Of a DNA stretch of 64,000 nt, positions 43,602-50,922 are shown piece by piece. The stretch covers positions 124,001 through 188,000 of the forward strand of contig CP000475.1 of assembly GCA_000014925.1 (NCBI GenBank). The letters are read 5' to 3'. Within the stretch, counting starts at the first letter, position 1. Each line of letters starts with the position of its first letter. The stretch is from Paenarthrobacter aurescens TC1. GTDB taxonomy: Bacteria > Actinomycetota > Actinomycetes > Actinomycetales > Micrococcaceae. The translations under genes and the position numbers were made by a program. Below the pieces are notes generated by a model. It saw only the letters and a list, made by a program, of their open reading frames with translations, made no database searches and had not been told where the DNA came from.

Positions 43602-44216
43602 ATGATGAAACTCTCCCTACTCAGCCGCCGCCAGGCCGCTGCCTCGGCTGTTCTTGCCTCGCTGCTGCTTTCCGGCTGCGGAGCCGCGGATCCGTTGGCG
43701 GAAAAAGTCAACGCCGGAACCAACAGCTATGTAGCCGGGGACGGCTCGGTGGCAGAATATGCTGCAGATATCCGCGGCGAAACTGTCCGGTTCAGCGGGC
43801 AGCTTTTCGACGGAACCACGCTGGCCAACGATGACTGGGCAGGCCAGGTCACCGTACTGAATGTCTGGTATGCGGCCTGTGCGCCATGCCGGGTTGAAGC
43901 CCCGGACTTGTCCGCCCTGCATTCTGAGTTCGAACCTCAGGGAGTCAAGTTCTACGGGATCAATACGCGGGACGAGGCACCCACCGCGGAAGCGTTCGAG
44001 CGTTCCTTCGGCATTGAATATCCGAGTCTCAAGGACAAGAACGGTAAAATCCTGCTTGCCCTGACCGATTACGTGCCGCCCCAGGCCGTACCGACAACCC
44101 TGGTGCTGGATAAGGAAGGCCGCGTCGCTGCCCGGATCCTTGGCATCGCTGAAAAAAGCACGCTCAAAGCGATTATCCAGGACGCGCTGACCGCACCGGA
44201 TCCGGAAAAGCCATGA
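43602..44216 (+). CDS. TlpA/ResA-like thioredoxin lipoprotein
   Basis: A 204-residue exported protein with paired ATGs (43602, 43605). The lipobox LSGC lies at about residue 25, and the thioredoxin fold has the active site ACAPCRVEAP (CxxC) and a cis-Pro region QAVPTTLVLD. It belongs to the membrane-anchored reductases that receive electrons from CcdA, the gene just upstream. In the copper setting it may reduce oxidised cysteines damaged by Cu(II), or serve metal delivery. Confidence 0.92.
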   Translation: MMKLSLLSRRQAAASAVLASLLLSGCGAADPLAEKVNAGTNSYVAGDGSVAEYAADIRGETVRFSGQLFDGTTLANDDWAGQVTVLNVWYAACAPCRVEAPDLSALHSEFEPQGVKFYGINTRDEAPTAEAFERSFGIEYPSLKDKNGKILLALTDYVPPQAVPTTLVLDKEGRVAARILGIAEKSTLKAIIQDALTAPDPEKP

Positions 44217-45301
44217 CGACAACGAGTCCCCGGCCGCGGAAGCCTGCTAGCGGGGACGTCGCTATGCCCCGGCCTGGCCGGGATGCTGCGCGCCATTGAG
44301 AAGAAGCACCACGATGGCGAGGACAATGAGCCACGGCAGGTAAGTGGAGCCGCGCAGCCGCGCCAATAAGCCTCGGTTCGGCTAACTCTCCATGAGACCC
44401 AGCGTTCGCCCCGCACTTCGGAAGGACCTGTATAGTGCTGTGACGCTGCTGTGAATATCAGTTTGCAGCTGTTCCCGAGCGAAGGAGCGAACTGTGGGAT
44501 GCCGTAAGGTCAGGTCTTCCACAGCGACGTCGCATACCTACTCTCGACCTCTACCGCGCCTCCTGCCGCTGGCATTCACCCAAGCGGTACTGGGCGCGCG
44601 GTGACAGGACAATCCAGGAGAAAACCCCTAACAGGGCATATGTCAGCGGCTTTACTCAGGCGGTAGCAGGCGTAGCTCCCTCAGATCCCCCACTTCGCCG
44701 AGGGAGCCCACCCTTTGAGACGCCCCGCGAACATTTAGCCAACCCCTCCCCCGGAATCGCCTAAAAGCGGTATCTCGATGGAGCATCTAGGGTCAAACGT
44801 AGCACCACCCCTCGGGAATAAACAGAGCAATTGATGGCAGAAACTTGCTATCTGCCCGGCTTGCGCCCGCCACCAGTCCGGCGCACCCGACCCAACGGCT
44901 TCTCTCCCGAGTCCAGCTCGGCCACACCCTGCTGAACACGCGACCTCGATGCCCCCGAGGCGCGCGCCACAGCCGCGATCCCGCCATGGCCCAGCGCCCT
45001 GGCCTCGCCGGCGAGCACCAGCCGCGCGGACCGTTCATCCAGATGCGGCAGCACCGCCTCGAATTTCGCCCTCAACGACGACTCCACATCCGCACCAATG
45101 GCCATACACCATTGCCAGCACCAAACCTCAAACGGGGCGGTTATTTACTGACGTTTTCCTTAGCCCGGGCCGGACCTCCTGGTGCGTCCGTCATGACCGC
45201 GTTTCTACCGTCCCAAGGCACGAAACCGGGCGATAGTCGTTTGGTTCCCCCAACCGGATATGAAGGCCTCCTCCCCCGCCCTTTCCTTCCATGTGGACGG
45301 G
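44217..45301. other. 1.1-kb region with transposase remnant and no intact gene
   Basis: Apart from the ISAzo13-type remnant (44848-45105), no complete gene is seen. A minus-strand frame without a start (about 44267-44376, reading STYLPWLIVLAIVVLLL) looks like the end of a lost small membrane protein. The stretch 44420-44790 is uninformative. Confidence 0.45.
44848..45105 (-). pseudogene. ISAzo13-family transposase N-terminal remnant
   Basis: An 85-residue frame begins MAIGADVESSLRAKFEAVL, then HLDERSARLVLAGEARALG, GIAAVARASGASRS and GRVRRTGGGRKPG. This is the N-terminal HTH part of ISAzo13 transposases, normally about 400-500 residues long. It ends at a stop right after GGGRK, where the catalytic domain should begin, and nothing of that domain follows. 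The insertion sequence is therefore truncated. Confidence 0.75.
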
Positions 45302-46489
45302 TTAGCGGTGCCGGATGCTGCCGCCGCGGATGCCGTCGCGGGTGAATTTGGAGAGCGTGGAGGTCATCGATTCCAGCGGGCCGCGCCACTGGAAGGCGGC
45401 AAAGACGGCTCCCAGCGCGAGGACGATGATTACCTGGGACCAGTACAGCACCCCGTCGGGCACGCCCGGGATCGCATCCACCCAGCTCATCGTCCAGACG
45501 TGGGCGGAGTACAGGGACAGTGTCATCGCGCCGGCCCCGGAGAGCGGCAGCAGCAGCCCGGGCAGCCTGCCGGCCAGCAGCAGGCACACGGCCAGCACGA
45601 TAGCGGCCGTGCCGGAGGTATGCAGCAGGTCCAGGCTGGAGCCGGCGTGTGGCGAGGAGGAGCCCAGCCACCACCAGGAATCCTCCTGCTCGATCCAGCC
45701 GAGATTAACCTGGTAGATGACATCGAAATCGGGCCGCTGCGCCGCATCCGTAGCCGTCACCTGTTCATAGCCGCCCAGCTGCCCCATCACGAACCAGGAC
45801 GCCGCTTTGGCGCTGACCGCCGCCGCGATTCCACCGGCCAGAAGCCGCAGCTGAATGGTGGTGCGCAGCAGATTCAGCCGGCCGATGGCCAGGCCGATCA
45901 GGATATAGGACAGCCATTGCAGCACCGGGTAGAACCCGGTGAGGAAAAGATCGGAGAGCAGCGCCGCCGGGGTAAAAAAGTCTTCGATCACCACGTTGTG
46001 CTCCAGCACGCCGGCCGGCCGGACGTTCTCCAGTGCCCACGGGCGCAACACAAACGCCAGGACCGGGGAGAGGACCAGCCAGCCGGCAGCCCACGCCGCC
46101 AGGACCCGCAGCCGAAGATGCAGGAATGGCAGGGCGCACAGGAAAAGCACCGCATAGTGGACCATGATGATGGCGATACTGACGCTCAGGTAGCCCAGCA
46201 GCATACCGACGAGACCGATAAGCGCCGCCCGCGCGGTGATGGCGGTGCGGTCGGCCATCAGGTCCCGACCGGTGTGGGGACGGCTGCCCCCGGTCAGCAG
46301 GGCCAACCCGATGCCGGCCAACACCGCGAACAATGCGGACGAACGGCCCGAAAACACCAGTCCGACGACATTGGGCTCGGCGGTTGCGCCGGCGTCCCAG
46401 AGCGGGAAGACGTGCGCCGCCATCATCCCGAGCAGGGCGATGCCCCGGGCCGCGTCGATGCCGGATATCCGCCGGCTGGTTTCTGCCAT
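45302..46489 (-). CDS. YeiB/DUF418-like membrane protein (acyltransferase-type), paralogue 1
   Basis: A 395-residue membrane protein from the ATG at 46489; the longer frame upstream adds an unrelated leader. About ten helices are predicted. Motifs are GIDAARGIALLGMMAAHVFP, SSALFAVLAGIGLALLTGG and GAMTLSLYSAHVW, as in the YeiB/DUF418 or heparan-glucosaminide-acetyltransferase-like group. Such proteins transfer acyl groups to exported substrates or act in unknown envelope steps. A second member lies at 58016-59233. Confidence 0.82.
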   Translation of the reverse strand: MAETSRRISGIDAARGIALLGMMAAHVFPLWDAGATAEPNVVGLVFSGRSSALFAVLAGIGLALLTGGSRPHTGRDLMADRTAITARAALIGLVGMLLGYLSVSIAIIMVHYAVLFLCALPFLHLRLRVLAAWAAGWLVLSPVLAFVLRPWALENVRPAGVLEHNVVIEDFFTPAALLSDLFLTGFYPVLQWLSYILIGLAIGRLNLLRTTIQLRLLAGGIAAAVSAKAASWFVMGQLGGYEQVTATDAAQRPDFDVIYQVNLGWIEQEDSWWWLGSSSPHAGSSLDLLHTSGTAAIVLAVCLLLAGRLPGLLLPLSGAGAMTLSLYSAHVWTMSWVDAIPGVPDGVLYWSQVIIVLALGAVFAAFQWRGPLESMTSTLSKFTRDGIRGGSIRHR

Positions 46490-46907
46490 AGGCCATAATC
46501 CCACAGCCACCTGTCCGGATCCGGATAAATGCCGCCGGATCCAACGGCGGGCCTCGGCCGGCGTCGTCGGCAGTTTGAGACCATGGGTGGATTCGCGCGT
46601 GTCCTCACGGGAGTATTCCGGGCCCCGCTGGACCCTCGGGGCCACGACGCAACGACAAGCTCATGCAGTGATCGAGGTTCCGGTTACCACGGATGATCCT
46701 CCGGACATCTGCAATCCCACGCCTCCCTCACCGACGGCATTTATCATGGTGCCCCGTAAGTCGGTCCTCCATCGCTGCACCCGGTTGCAAGCTGCCCCGC
46801 GCCGAAAAATTCCCATAGAAACGTTGGCTGTCGCTGAGATTGGCGGTTTCACTGTTGGCGGTTTCGGCCTCACGAAGGCCAGCGCTCAACACCACATGGT
46901 CCTTTGT
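46490..46907. other. Intergenic region, no supported gene
   Basis: This 418-base stretch upstream of the YeiB-like gene shows frames on both strands but none with a ribosome site and family signal. A minus-strand frame at 46661-46873 ends in a Gly/Ser-rich stretch and may be debris. Confidence 0.4.
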
Positions 46908-47066
46908 TTAGAATCCGATCACGAATCCGCCACAAAATAGCACTGCGGCCAGGCCGATCAGCGCCAGCAAGATCATGGCAGCGAAGGAAATGTCCACGAG
47001 TCCGCGGCTAAGGCACCACGTCCTTCGGAAGCAGGTCAGGATGATGACCAGCGGAACGATCATCAT
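46908..47066 (-). CDS. Possible 52-residue membrane peptide
   Basis: A short frame, MMIVPLVIILTCF at the start and DISFAAMILLALIGLAAVLF in the second half, gives two hydrophobic helices with a basic, Cys-containing loop (FRRTWCLSRG). A GGCGGG stretch precedes the ATG. It could be a small membrane protein or the end of a larger lost one. Confidence 0.35.
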   Translation of the reverse strand: MMIVPLVIILTCFRRTWCLSRGLVDISFAAMILLALIGLAAVLFCGGFVIGF

Positions 47067-47248
47067 CCCGCCGACAAACGAGTGCGGAGACGACGGGGAG
47101 CGTATGAATAACGGTGATTCCAGGGTTGGCCTGACACGCCAGGCCGCTGCCCTAATTTCGAAGACACAGTATTCCAACTCGCAGAGTGGGCCCTGCGGGA
47201 AATTAATGAAACCTGAGCTGAGCAAGCCGGCCGAACCGTGTAGTTAAA

Positions 47249-47287
47249 GAGGTATGCACCGCCGGCAGATCCGGCGATGCATACCTC
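47249..47287 (-). terminator. Terminator of the NlpC/P60 gene
   Basis: A 17-base stem with one mismatch (GAGGTATGCACCGCCGG / CCGGCGATGCATACCTC) and a 5-base loop lies 32 bases beyond the stop of the minus-strand hydrolase gene. It is followed on that strand by TTTAAC. Confidence 0.8.
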
Positions 47288-47318
47288 GATGGCTGCCGCA
47301 GTTGCACGACTGCGGGAT

Positions 47319-48188
47319 TTAGCTGACGGTGTAGTAACCGTCTACAGACATCCAGCTGATCGGATGAACCAGGGTGCCATCGCCTGGGTTCAGGGCACTG
47401 ACCATCTTGCCGTCGCCAAGGTAGATGCCGATGTGGCCTCCACCGTTCTGGGATACCAAATCACCCGGCTGCGGGTTGCTGGTCGGCGTCATGGCTGCGA
47501 TTTGTTGCTGGCTGGTACGGGGAAGTTCAATGCCGGCCTGAGCGTAGACCCACTTGGTAAAGCCGGAGCAGTCCCAGCCGGTGCTCGGTGAAGTTCCACC
47601 GTAGACATACGGAGAGTCCACCATGGACTTAGCGATATCGGCGATGCCGGACGAGCTGGCCGCCGGTTCAATGTTGGCGCTGGCTGCGGCAACCGTAAAG
47701 GTTTCTTCCTGCGGTGCGGCCTGGGTGGCCGGCGCTTCAACCGGAGCCGGAGCGGCTTGGGCCGGAGCCTGGGCGGCGCCCGAGAGCTCGATGACGTCAC
47801 CGGGGTAGATGACCGATGCCCAGCCGAGGCCGTTGGCCGCGAAGAGCTCGTTCAGGTCCACGCCGTACTGCGCGGCAATGGCACCGAGGGTGTCGCCGGC
47901 CTTCACTGTATGGGTTGCAGCGCCCTCGGCGGAGGATGATCCGGAGCTGGCGTTCGCCGGAGCGGCAACAGTCTCAGCCTGGGCCGATGCTGCGAAGTTG
48001 CTGGAATCCACTTCTGCAGCAGCATTGGCGGGCATGCCGGCGCCGAGCATCAGGCCGCCGGCAGCGGTGACAACTGCGGCGCTGCGGCCAACGGTACCTG
48101 CGTGGGACGATACGGCCTTCGAAACTCCGCTGAACGGGTTGCTGTGGACCGGGGTGGCACGATGGCGTGCGCGATTGTTCTTGAACAA
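47319..48188 (-). CDS. Secreted LysM-NlpC/P60 peptidoglycan hydrolase
   Basis: A 289-residue wall endopeptidase. The TTG at 48188 is chosen: GGGAGAGG lies about 8 bases upstream and the longer frame runs through the riboswitch. A signal region (residues 1-60, ending AGMPANAAA) is followed by a LysM domain (HTVKAGDTLGAIAAQYGVD, about residues 95-140). An Ala/Pro-rich linker and an NlpC/P60 domain (about 180-289) follow, with the catalytic Cys in WDCSGFTKW and His in GGGHIGIYLG. It cuts stem peptides during growth. The ydaO-type leader means its level responds to cyclic di-AMP. Confidence 0.93.
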   Translation of the reverse strand: MFKNNRARHRATPVHSNPFSGVSKAVSSHAGTVGRSAAVVTAAGGLMLGAGMPANAAAEVDSSNFAASAQAETVAAPANASSGSSSAEGAATHTVKAGDTLGAIAAQYGVDLNELFAANGLGWASVIYPGDVIELSGAAQAPAQAAPAPVEAPATQAAPQEETFTVAAASANIEPAASSSGIADIAKSMVDSPYVYGGTSPSTGWDCSGFTKWVYAQAGIELPRTSQQQIAAMTPTSNPQPGDLVSQNGGGHIGIYLGDGKMVSALNPGDGTLVHPISWMSVDGYYTVS

Positions 48189-48207
48189 GGTTGTAGCCTC
48201 TCCCAAT

Positions 48208-48383
48208 GCCTGCGAGGTAAGCTGTCGGGTTCGGATGGGAGTCACCCGGCCGCGTTCCACCTCGGAAAATCGCTCCGTGGTGGAGTGCGGCTTAACCCCA
48301 AGGGCTCTGGAGGGAGCCCGGTAAACGTGGGTCCCCCGCCTCTGCCAAATGTCTGCGAACGGACCCGGAACGGTGGCAGAGTT
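48208..48383 (-). ncRNA. Cyclic di-AMP (ydaO-yuaA) riboswitch
   Basis: The minus-strand leader of the NlpC/P60 gene contains the hallmark ydaO blocks: GGGGGACCCACG near 48330, CTTGGGGTTAAGCCGC near 48293, then GGGTGACTCCCATCCG and CCGACAGCTTACCTCGCAGG ending at 48208. A CTCTGCCA/TGGCAGAG stem lies at the 5' side. In actinobacteria this class controls rpf and NlpC/P60 wall hydrolases. The 5' limit is approximate. Confidence 0.85.
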
Positions 48384-48680
48384 AGGCAAAGCCATTCCGA
48401 GGGGGCCGGCCCAGGAAGCGCCGACCTGGTTGCCACCCTACATAACGAATTGATAACTCCGCAAAACAGACACGCCGCCACTAGCAGGTTGCTGCGCGGT
48501 TTATCGTCAGTGACCGGAAGGTGTATTCCGGTTACTGGGATAGGTATCCGAAGTCATCTCGCGTGGTAATCCGTAGCGGAGAAGGAACGGCTTCAGATCC
48601 CGCCTTCGTCTTTCGCATGCAATTAGTGGTCTGCACCCTCGCGTCCGCCACGGCACGGGGCGCAGCAGGCCGCACGTCCC

Positions 48681-48960
48681 TCACAGCGTCATGCTGGGAA
48701 GTCTGGCTGCCGGGTCGGGTGCACCAGTTCCAGATCGTGGTCGAGGTCGCAGTTTTCATGCGAGGAAAGCGCCCGCTTGCGCATGGACTCCCAATTGTCC
48801 GGTGCCGCAAGCAGGATAAACCGTATCCCGCCGCCTGCATGGCTTCGGCAGTCGTTAGTTTGGGTCAGTTATCGGTCACGGTCCGGAGCTGGTGGAAGGC
48901 GCCTGGGTCGGGCCGGAAGGTACCCGAGTCTCAACACAGACAAGGGGCCTCCTTAAATGA
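48681..48960 (-). pseudogene. Decayed coding remnant of unknown family
   Basis: Segments in two frames read as protein-like: AFHQLRTVTDN, a stop, then PKLTTAEAMQAAG. A frameshift leads to IRFILLAAPDNWESMRKRA, then SSHENCDLDHDLELVHPTRQ, ending at the TGA near 48681. A stop and a frameshift in 280 bases imply decay. The family is not recognised. Confidence 0.3.
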
Positions 48961-48962
48961 GT

Positions 48963-49013
48963 GGGCACCGGCTGGTCCTGGAGGTTGGGATCACTCCTGA
49001 CCAGCCGGTGCCC
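48963..49013 (+). terminator. Long perfect hairpin, terminator-like
   Basis: GGGCACCGGCTGGTC and GACCAGCCGGTGCCC are perfect 15-base complements around a 21-base loop. Only a weak T-rich tail follows (TGTTCACT). It may isolate DUF4193 from upstream transcription or work in both directions. Confidence 0.6.
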
Positions 49014-49291
49014 TGTTCACTAGCACCTAAGAGGTGTCTCCGACCTTAGCGGTCGTCTATGTGTACAAGAGCAACGTTCCCTGACAGTCAGCTGAAAGCC
49101 TGCGGCAGCGACCAGAGGAAAACAGCAGGGCACCCAGAACCGGCAACAGCGCATATGACGGCGATTGCTTGTCGGGTTCCCGCCACAGCCTGTTGCGCAG
49201 AGCCACGCTGCCCTTTGACTGGGGAATATCCGCAGGGTGCTGTACGTTGTAACGCGTTCATCCAACGCTGAAAGAAAAGAGGACCAGTTAA

Positions 49292-49594
49292 GTGGCAACC
49301 GATTACGACGAGGTCCGTGCCGACGTCAAGGAGTCCCAGGAAAAGTCTTTGGGGGCACTGCAGTCCGCAAATGCACCGGACGCCCGAAGCGTCACCCTGG
49401 AACTGGATGAGGCCGACGGCCTGGACGGGGCCGGTGTTCCCGGCGGTGAGTTCATCACCGAGGAGCTGAACGTTCAGGTCATCCCGCAGGCCGATGACGA
49501 ATTCACCTGCTACTCATGCTTCCTGGTCAGGCACCGCTCCCAGATCGCCCGGCAGCAGGGCAGCCATGCCTACTGCACCGACTGCGAAGGCTAA
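49292..49594 (+). CDS. DUF4193 protein
   Basis: A 100-residue acidic protein with a GTG start (AGAGGA upstream). It begins MATDYDEVRADVKESQEK and ends in a zinc-ribbon-like pair of CxxC motifs (FTCYSCFLV and YCTDCEG). DUF4193 is a widespread actinobacterial family, usually chromosomal, with a C-terminal four-cysteine metal site. Its role is unknown. Its presence suggests that this part of the window is chromosome-like. Confidence 0.9.
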   Translation: MATDYDEVRADVKESQEKSLGALQSANAPDARSVTLELDEADGLDGAGVPGGEFITEELNVQVIPQADDEFTCYSCFLVRHRSQIARQQGSHAYCTDCEG

Positions 49595-49900
49595 ACCCGC
49601 CGGCTCCGGGCCACCCTGCAGCGCATAACCCAGACAGAAGTTGTGATGCGGCAAGGATCGGAATAACGATCTCGCCCGGCAGGCCTCCCAAGTCCAGCCA
49701 GTGCCCCCGGCACCCGGTGAGCCGAGACGAGCTGGCCGCTGACAGTCCGTGCACTCCCAGTTACCGGACTCCGGTTTCAACTCTCGCCATCTGCTGATCC
49801 AAGACTGCCGCAGGGTTTGCGGCGCCGGGTCTGACTTTTTGGGCAGGGGCTCTCGGCCGGCGACCGGGGGCGTCGGCTACGCGGCCAGTCAACCCGTCTC
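49595..49900. other. Intergenic region, nothing recognised
   Basis: About 300 bases between the DUF4193 gene and the convergent coupled pair. Frames here have no ribosome sites or family signals. No strong terminator hairpin was seen. Confidence 0.35.
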
Positions 49901-50245
49901 CTACGGGTCCAGTCCACCGTGGCGCGAGAGCATCACTCTGGCCCCGACCAACGGGGTCCAGCCCCCGACCAGCGGCATGACGGTGGCCTCGGCGCGGTTC
50001 ACCGCCACCACCTCGGCCTCCGTGCCCGGCTCCAGGCAGCCAAGCCGTCGGGGGCCCTTGATGGCCTCCCAGCCGGAGATAGCCACCACGTCCCCGACGA
50101 CGACGTCGAGCCCACCGATGGTGGCGTGCGGCCCCGGGGCGGAGACGACGGTACCGTAGGCGACCGGAGCGGCCAGATCGGCGTTGGCGTGGTCCTTCTG
50201 GATGCGACGCCTCCGCAGCAGGGAGGCGATACTAAACCTGGCCAT
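49901..50245 (-). CDS. Small beta-barrel-like protein resembling a FliI/ATP-synthase N-terminal domain
   Basis: A 114-residue protein starting at ATG 50245 with GGAGGG 8 bases upstream, overlapping the previous stop (ATGA). After a basic start (RRRRIQKDH) the sequence YGTVVSAPGPHATIGG, then LDVVVGDVVAIS, EAEVVAVNRAEATVMPLVG and GARVMLSRHGG has the rhythm of the N-terminal beta-barrel of flagellar/rotary ATPases. An OB-fold of NfeD type is an alternative. It stops where an ATPase domain would begin. No flagellar gene is nearby, so function is unknown. Confidence 0.5.
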   Translation of the reverse strand: MARFSIASLLRRRRIQKDHANADLAAPVAYGTVVSAPGPHATIGGLDVVVGDVVAISGWEAIKGPRRLGCLEPGTEAEVVAVNRAEATVMPLVGGWTPLVGARVMLSRHGGLDP

Positions 50246-50460
50246 CAGGCGGCCCTCCCGTCACGATGGGCGGCGTCCGGGGCAGCGCACACAGCGGCGG
50301 AGTCGTCCATGTCCCGACACAGGAATCCCTCGATCTCGGCGCGCACGGCGTCGGCGCCCGCCTGCTGCAGGCCGACGGCCAAGGCGCCGGCGTTGCCCCG
50401 GGTGCGACAGGCAGTGGCAACGAGTCCGTTTCCGGCACCGACGATTGAGATGGTGGACAT
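50245..50460 (-). CDS. Unknown 71-residue protein coupled to the beta-barrel gene
   Basis: A small soluble protein with AAGGAG 8 bases before its ATG (50460), starting MSTISIVGAGNGLVATACR, then a helical Ala-rich middle (VGLQQAGADAVRAEIEGFL) and cysteines at about residues 18, 48 and 58. Its stop overlaps the start of the next gene (ATGA), so the two are translated together. No family is recognised. Confidence 0.5.
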   Translation of the reverse strand: MSTISIVGAGNGLVATACRTRGNAGALAVGLQQAGADAVRAEIEGFLCRDMDDSAAVCAAPDAAHRDGRAA

Positions 50461-50922
50461 GATCTGTGCTCCTTCTTCGAAGGGGAGGTTCTCACCGAGA
50501 CCGCATGCCGGTCATGGCTGTTCTACCTTCGTGCGCACCGGTGGCACGGTGGGCACGGTGGCGCGGTGGGCACGGTGGGCACGGTGGGCACGGTGGGCAC
50601 GGTGAAGAGCGTCGACCACATCGCCATCAGTGGAGCCAGTCAGGCCAGAGCCTTGCGGGCGATCAGCTCGCATGCATCCAGTACTCCAGAACGAGTTGCG
50701 GAGCTGGACCCGTGCCCCTGGCTGGGATTTTCCGTTCACCGTCGCCATCTCGTTCACGCATCCCCCTTGTAGGTGCGACCGCCACCAGTCCGTCAGAGGA
50801 GGCCGGCAGGTCCTGAACAGGACCCGCATCATCAGAATAGCAAAGGCACTATGCGCTGGCGTTGGCAGTACCTGGCGTCCTGCCTGGGCAGCGTGCGGCT
50901 GGGTTTCCGGAGTCCGGCACTG
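50461..50922. other. Intergenic region with a 9-base minisatellite
   Basis: Upstream of the coupled pair and downstream of the synthetase gene. The only clear structure is the CACGGTGGG tandem repeat. A plus-strand frame running through it encodes RWA repeats and is a by-product. Confidence 0.5.
50545..50604. repeat. Tandem 9-base repeat (CACGGTGGG)n
   Basis: About seven head-to-tail copies of CACGGTGGG, one with a base change (CGCGGTGGG) and one short by a base. It lies about 85 bases upstream of the coupled small genes. It may be a slippage-prone spacer or a multi-copy protein-binding site. Confidence 0.75.

Larger units (their letters stand above)
48384..49291. other. Region upstream of the riboswitch with a decayed frame
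   Basis: This 900-base stretch contains the NlpC/P60 promoter, a degraded minus-strand frame (48681-48960), a large hairpin (48963-49013) and the DUF4193 promoter. No intact gene is supported. Plus-strand frames here lack ribosome sites. Confidence 0.4.

Noticed and set aside
48189..48395. 69-residue N-terminal extension of the NlpC/P60 protein
   Set aside because: It runs through the riboswitch; the TTG at 48188 has GGGAGAGG at the right distance and opens a normal signal peptide.
50466..50605. Protein with RWA or GTV repeats
   Set aside because: The repeats arise from the CACGGTGGG minisatellite read in different frames; there is no start signal or family.
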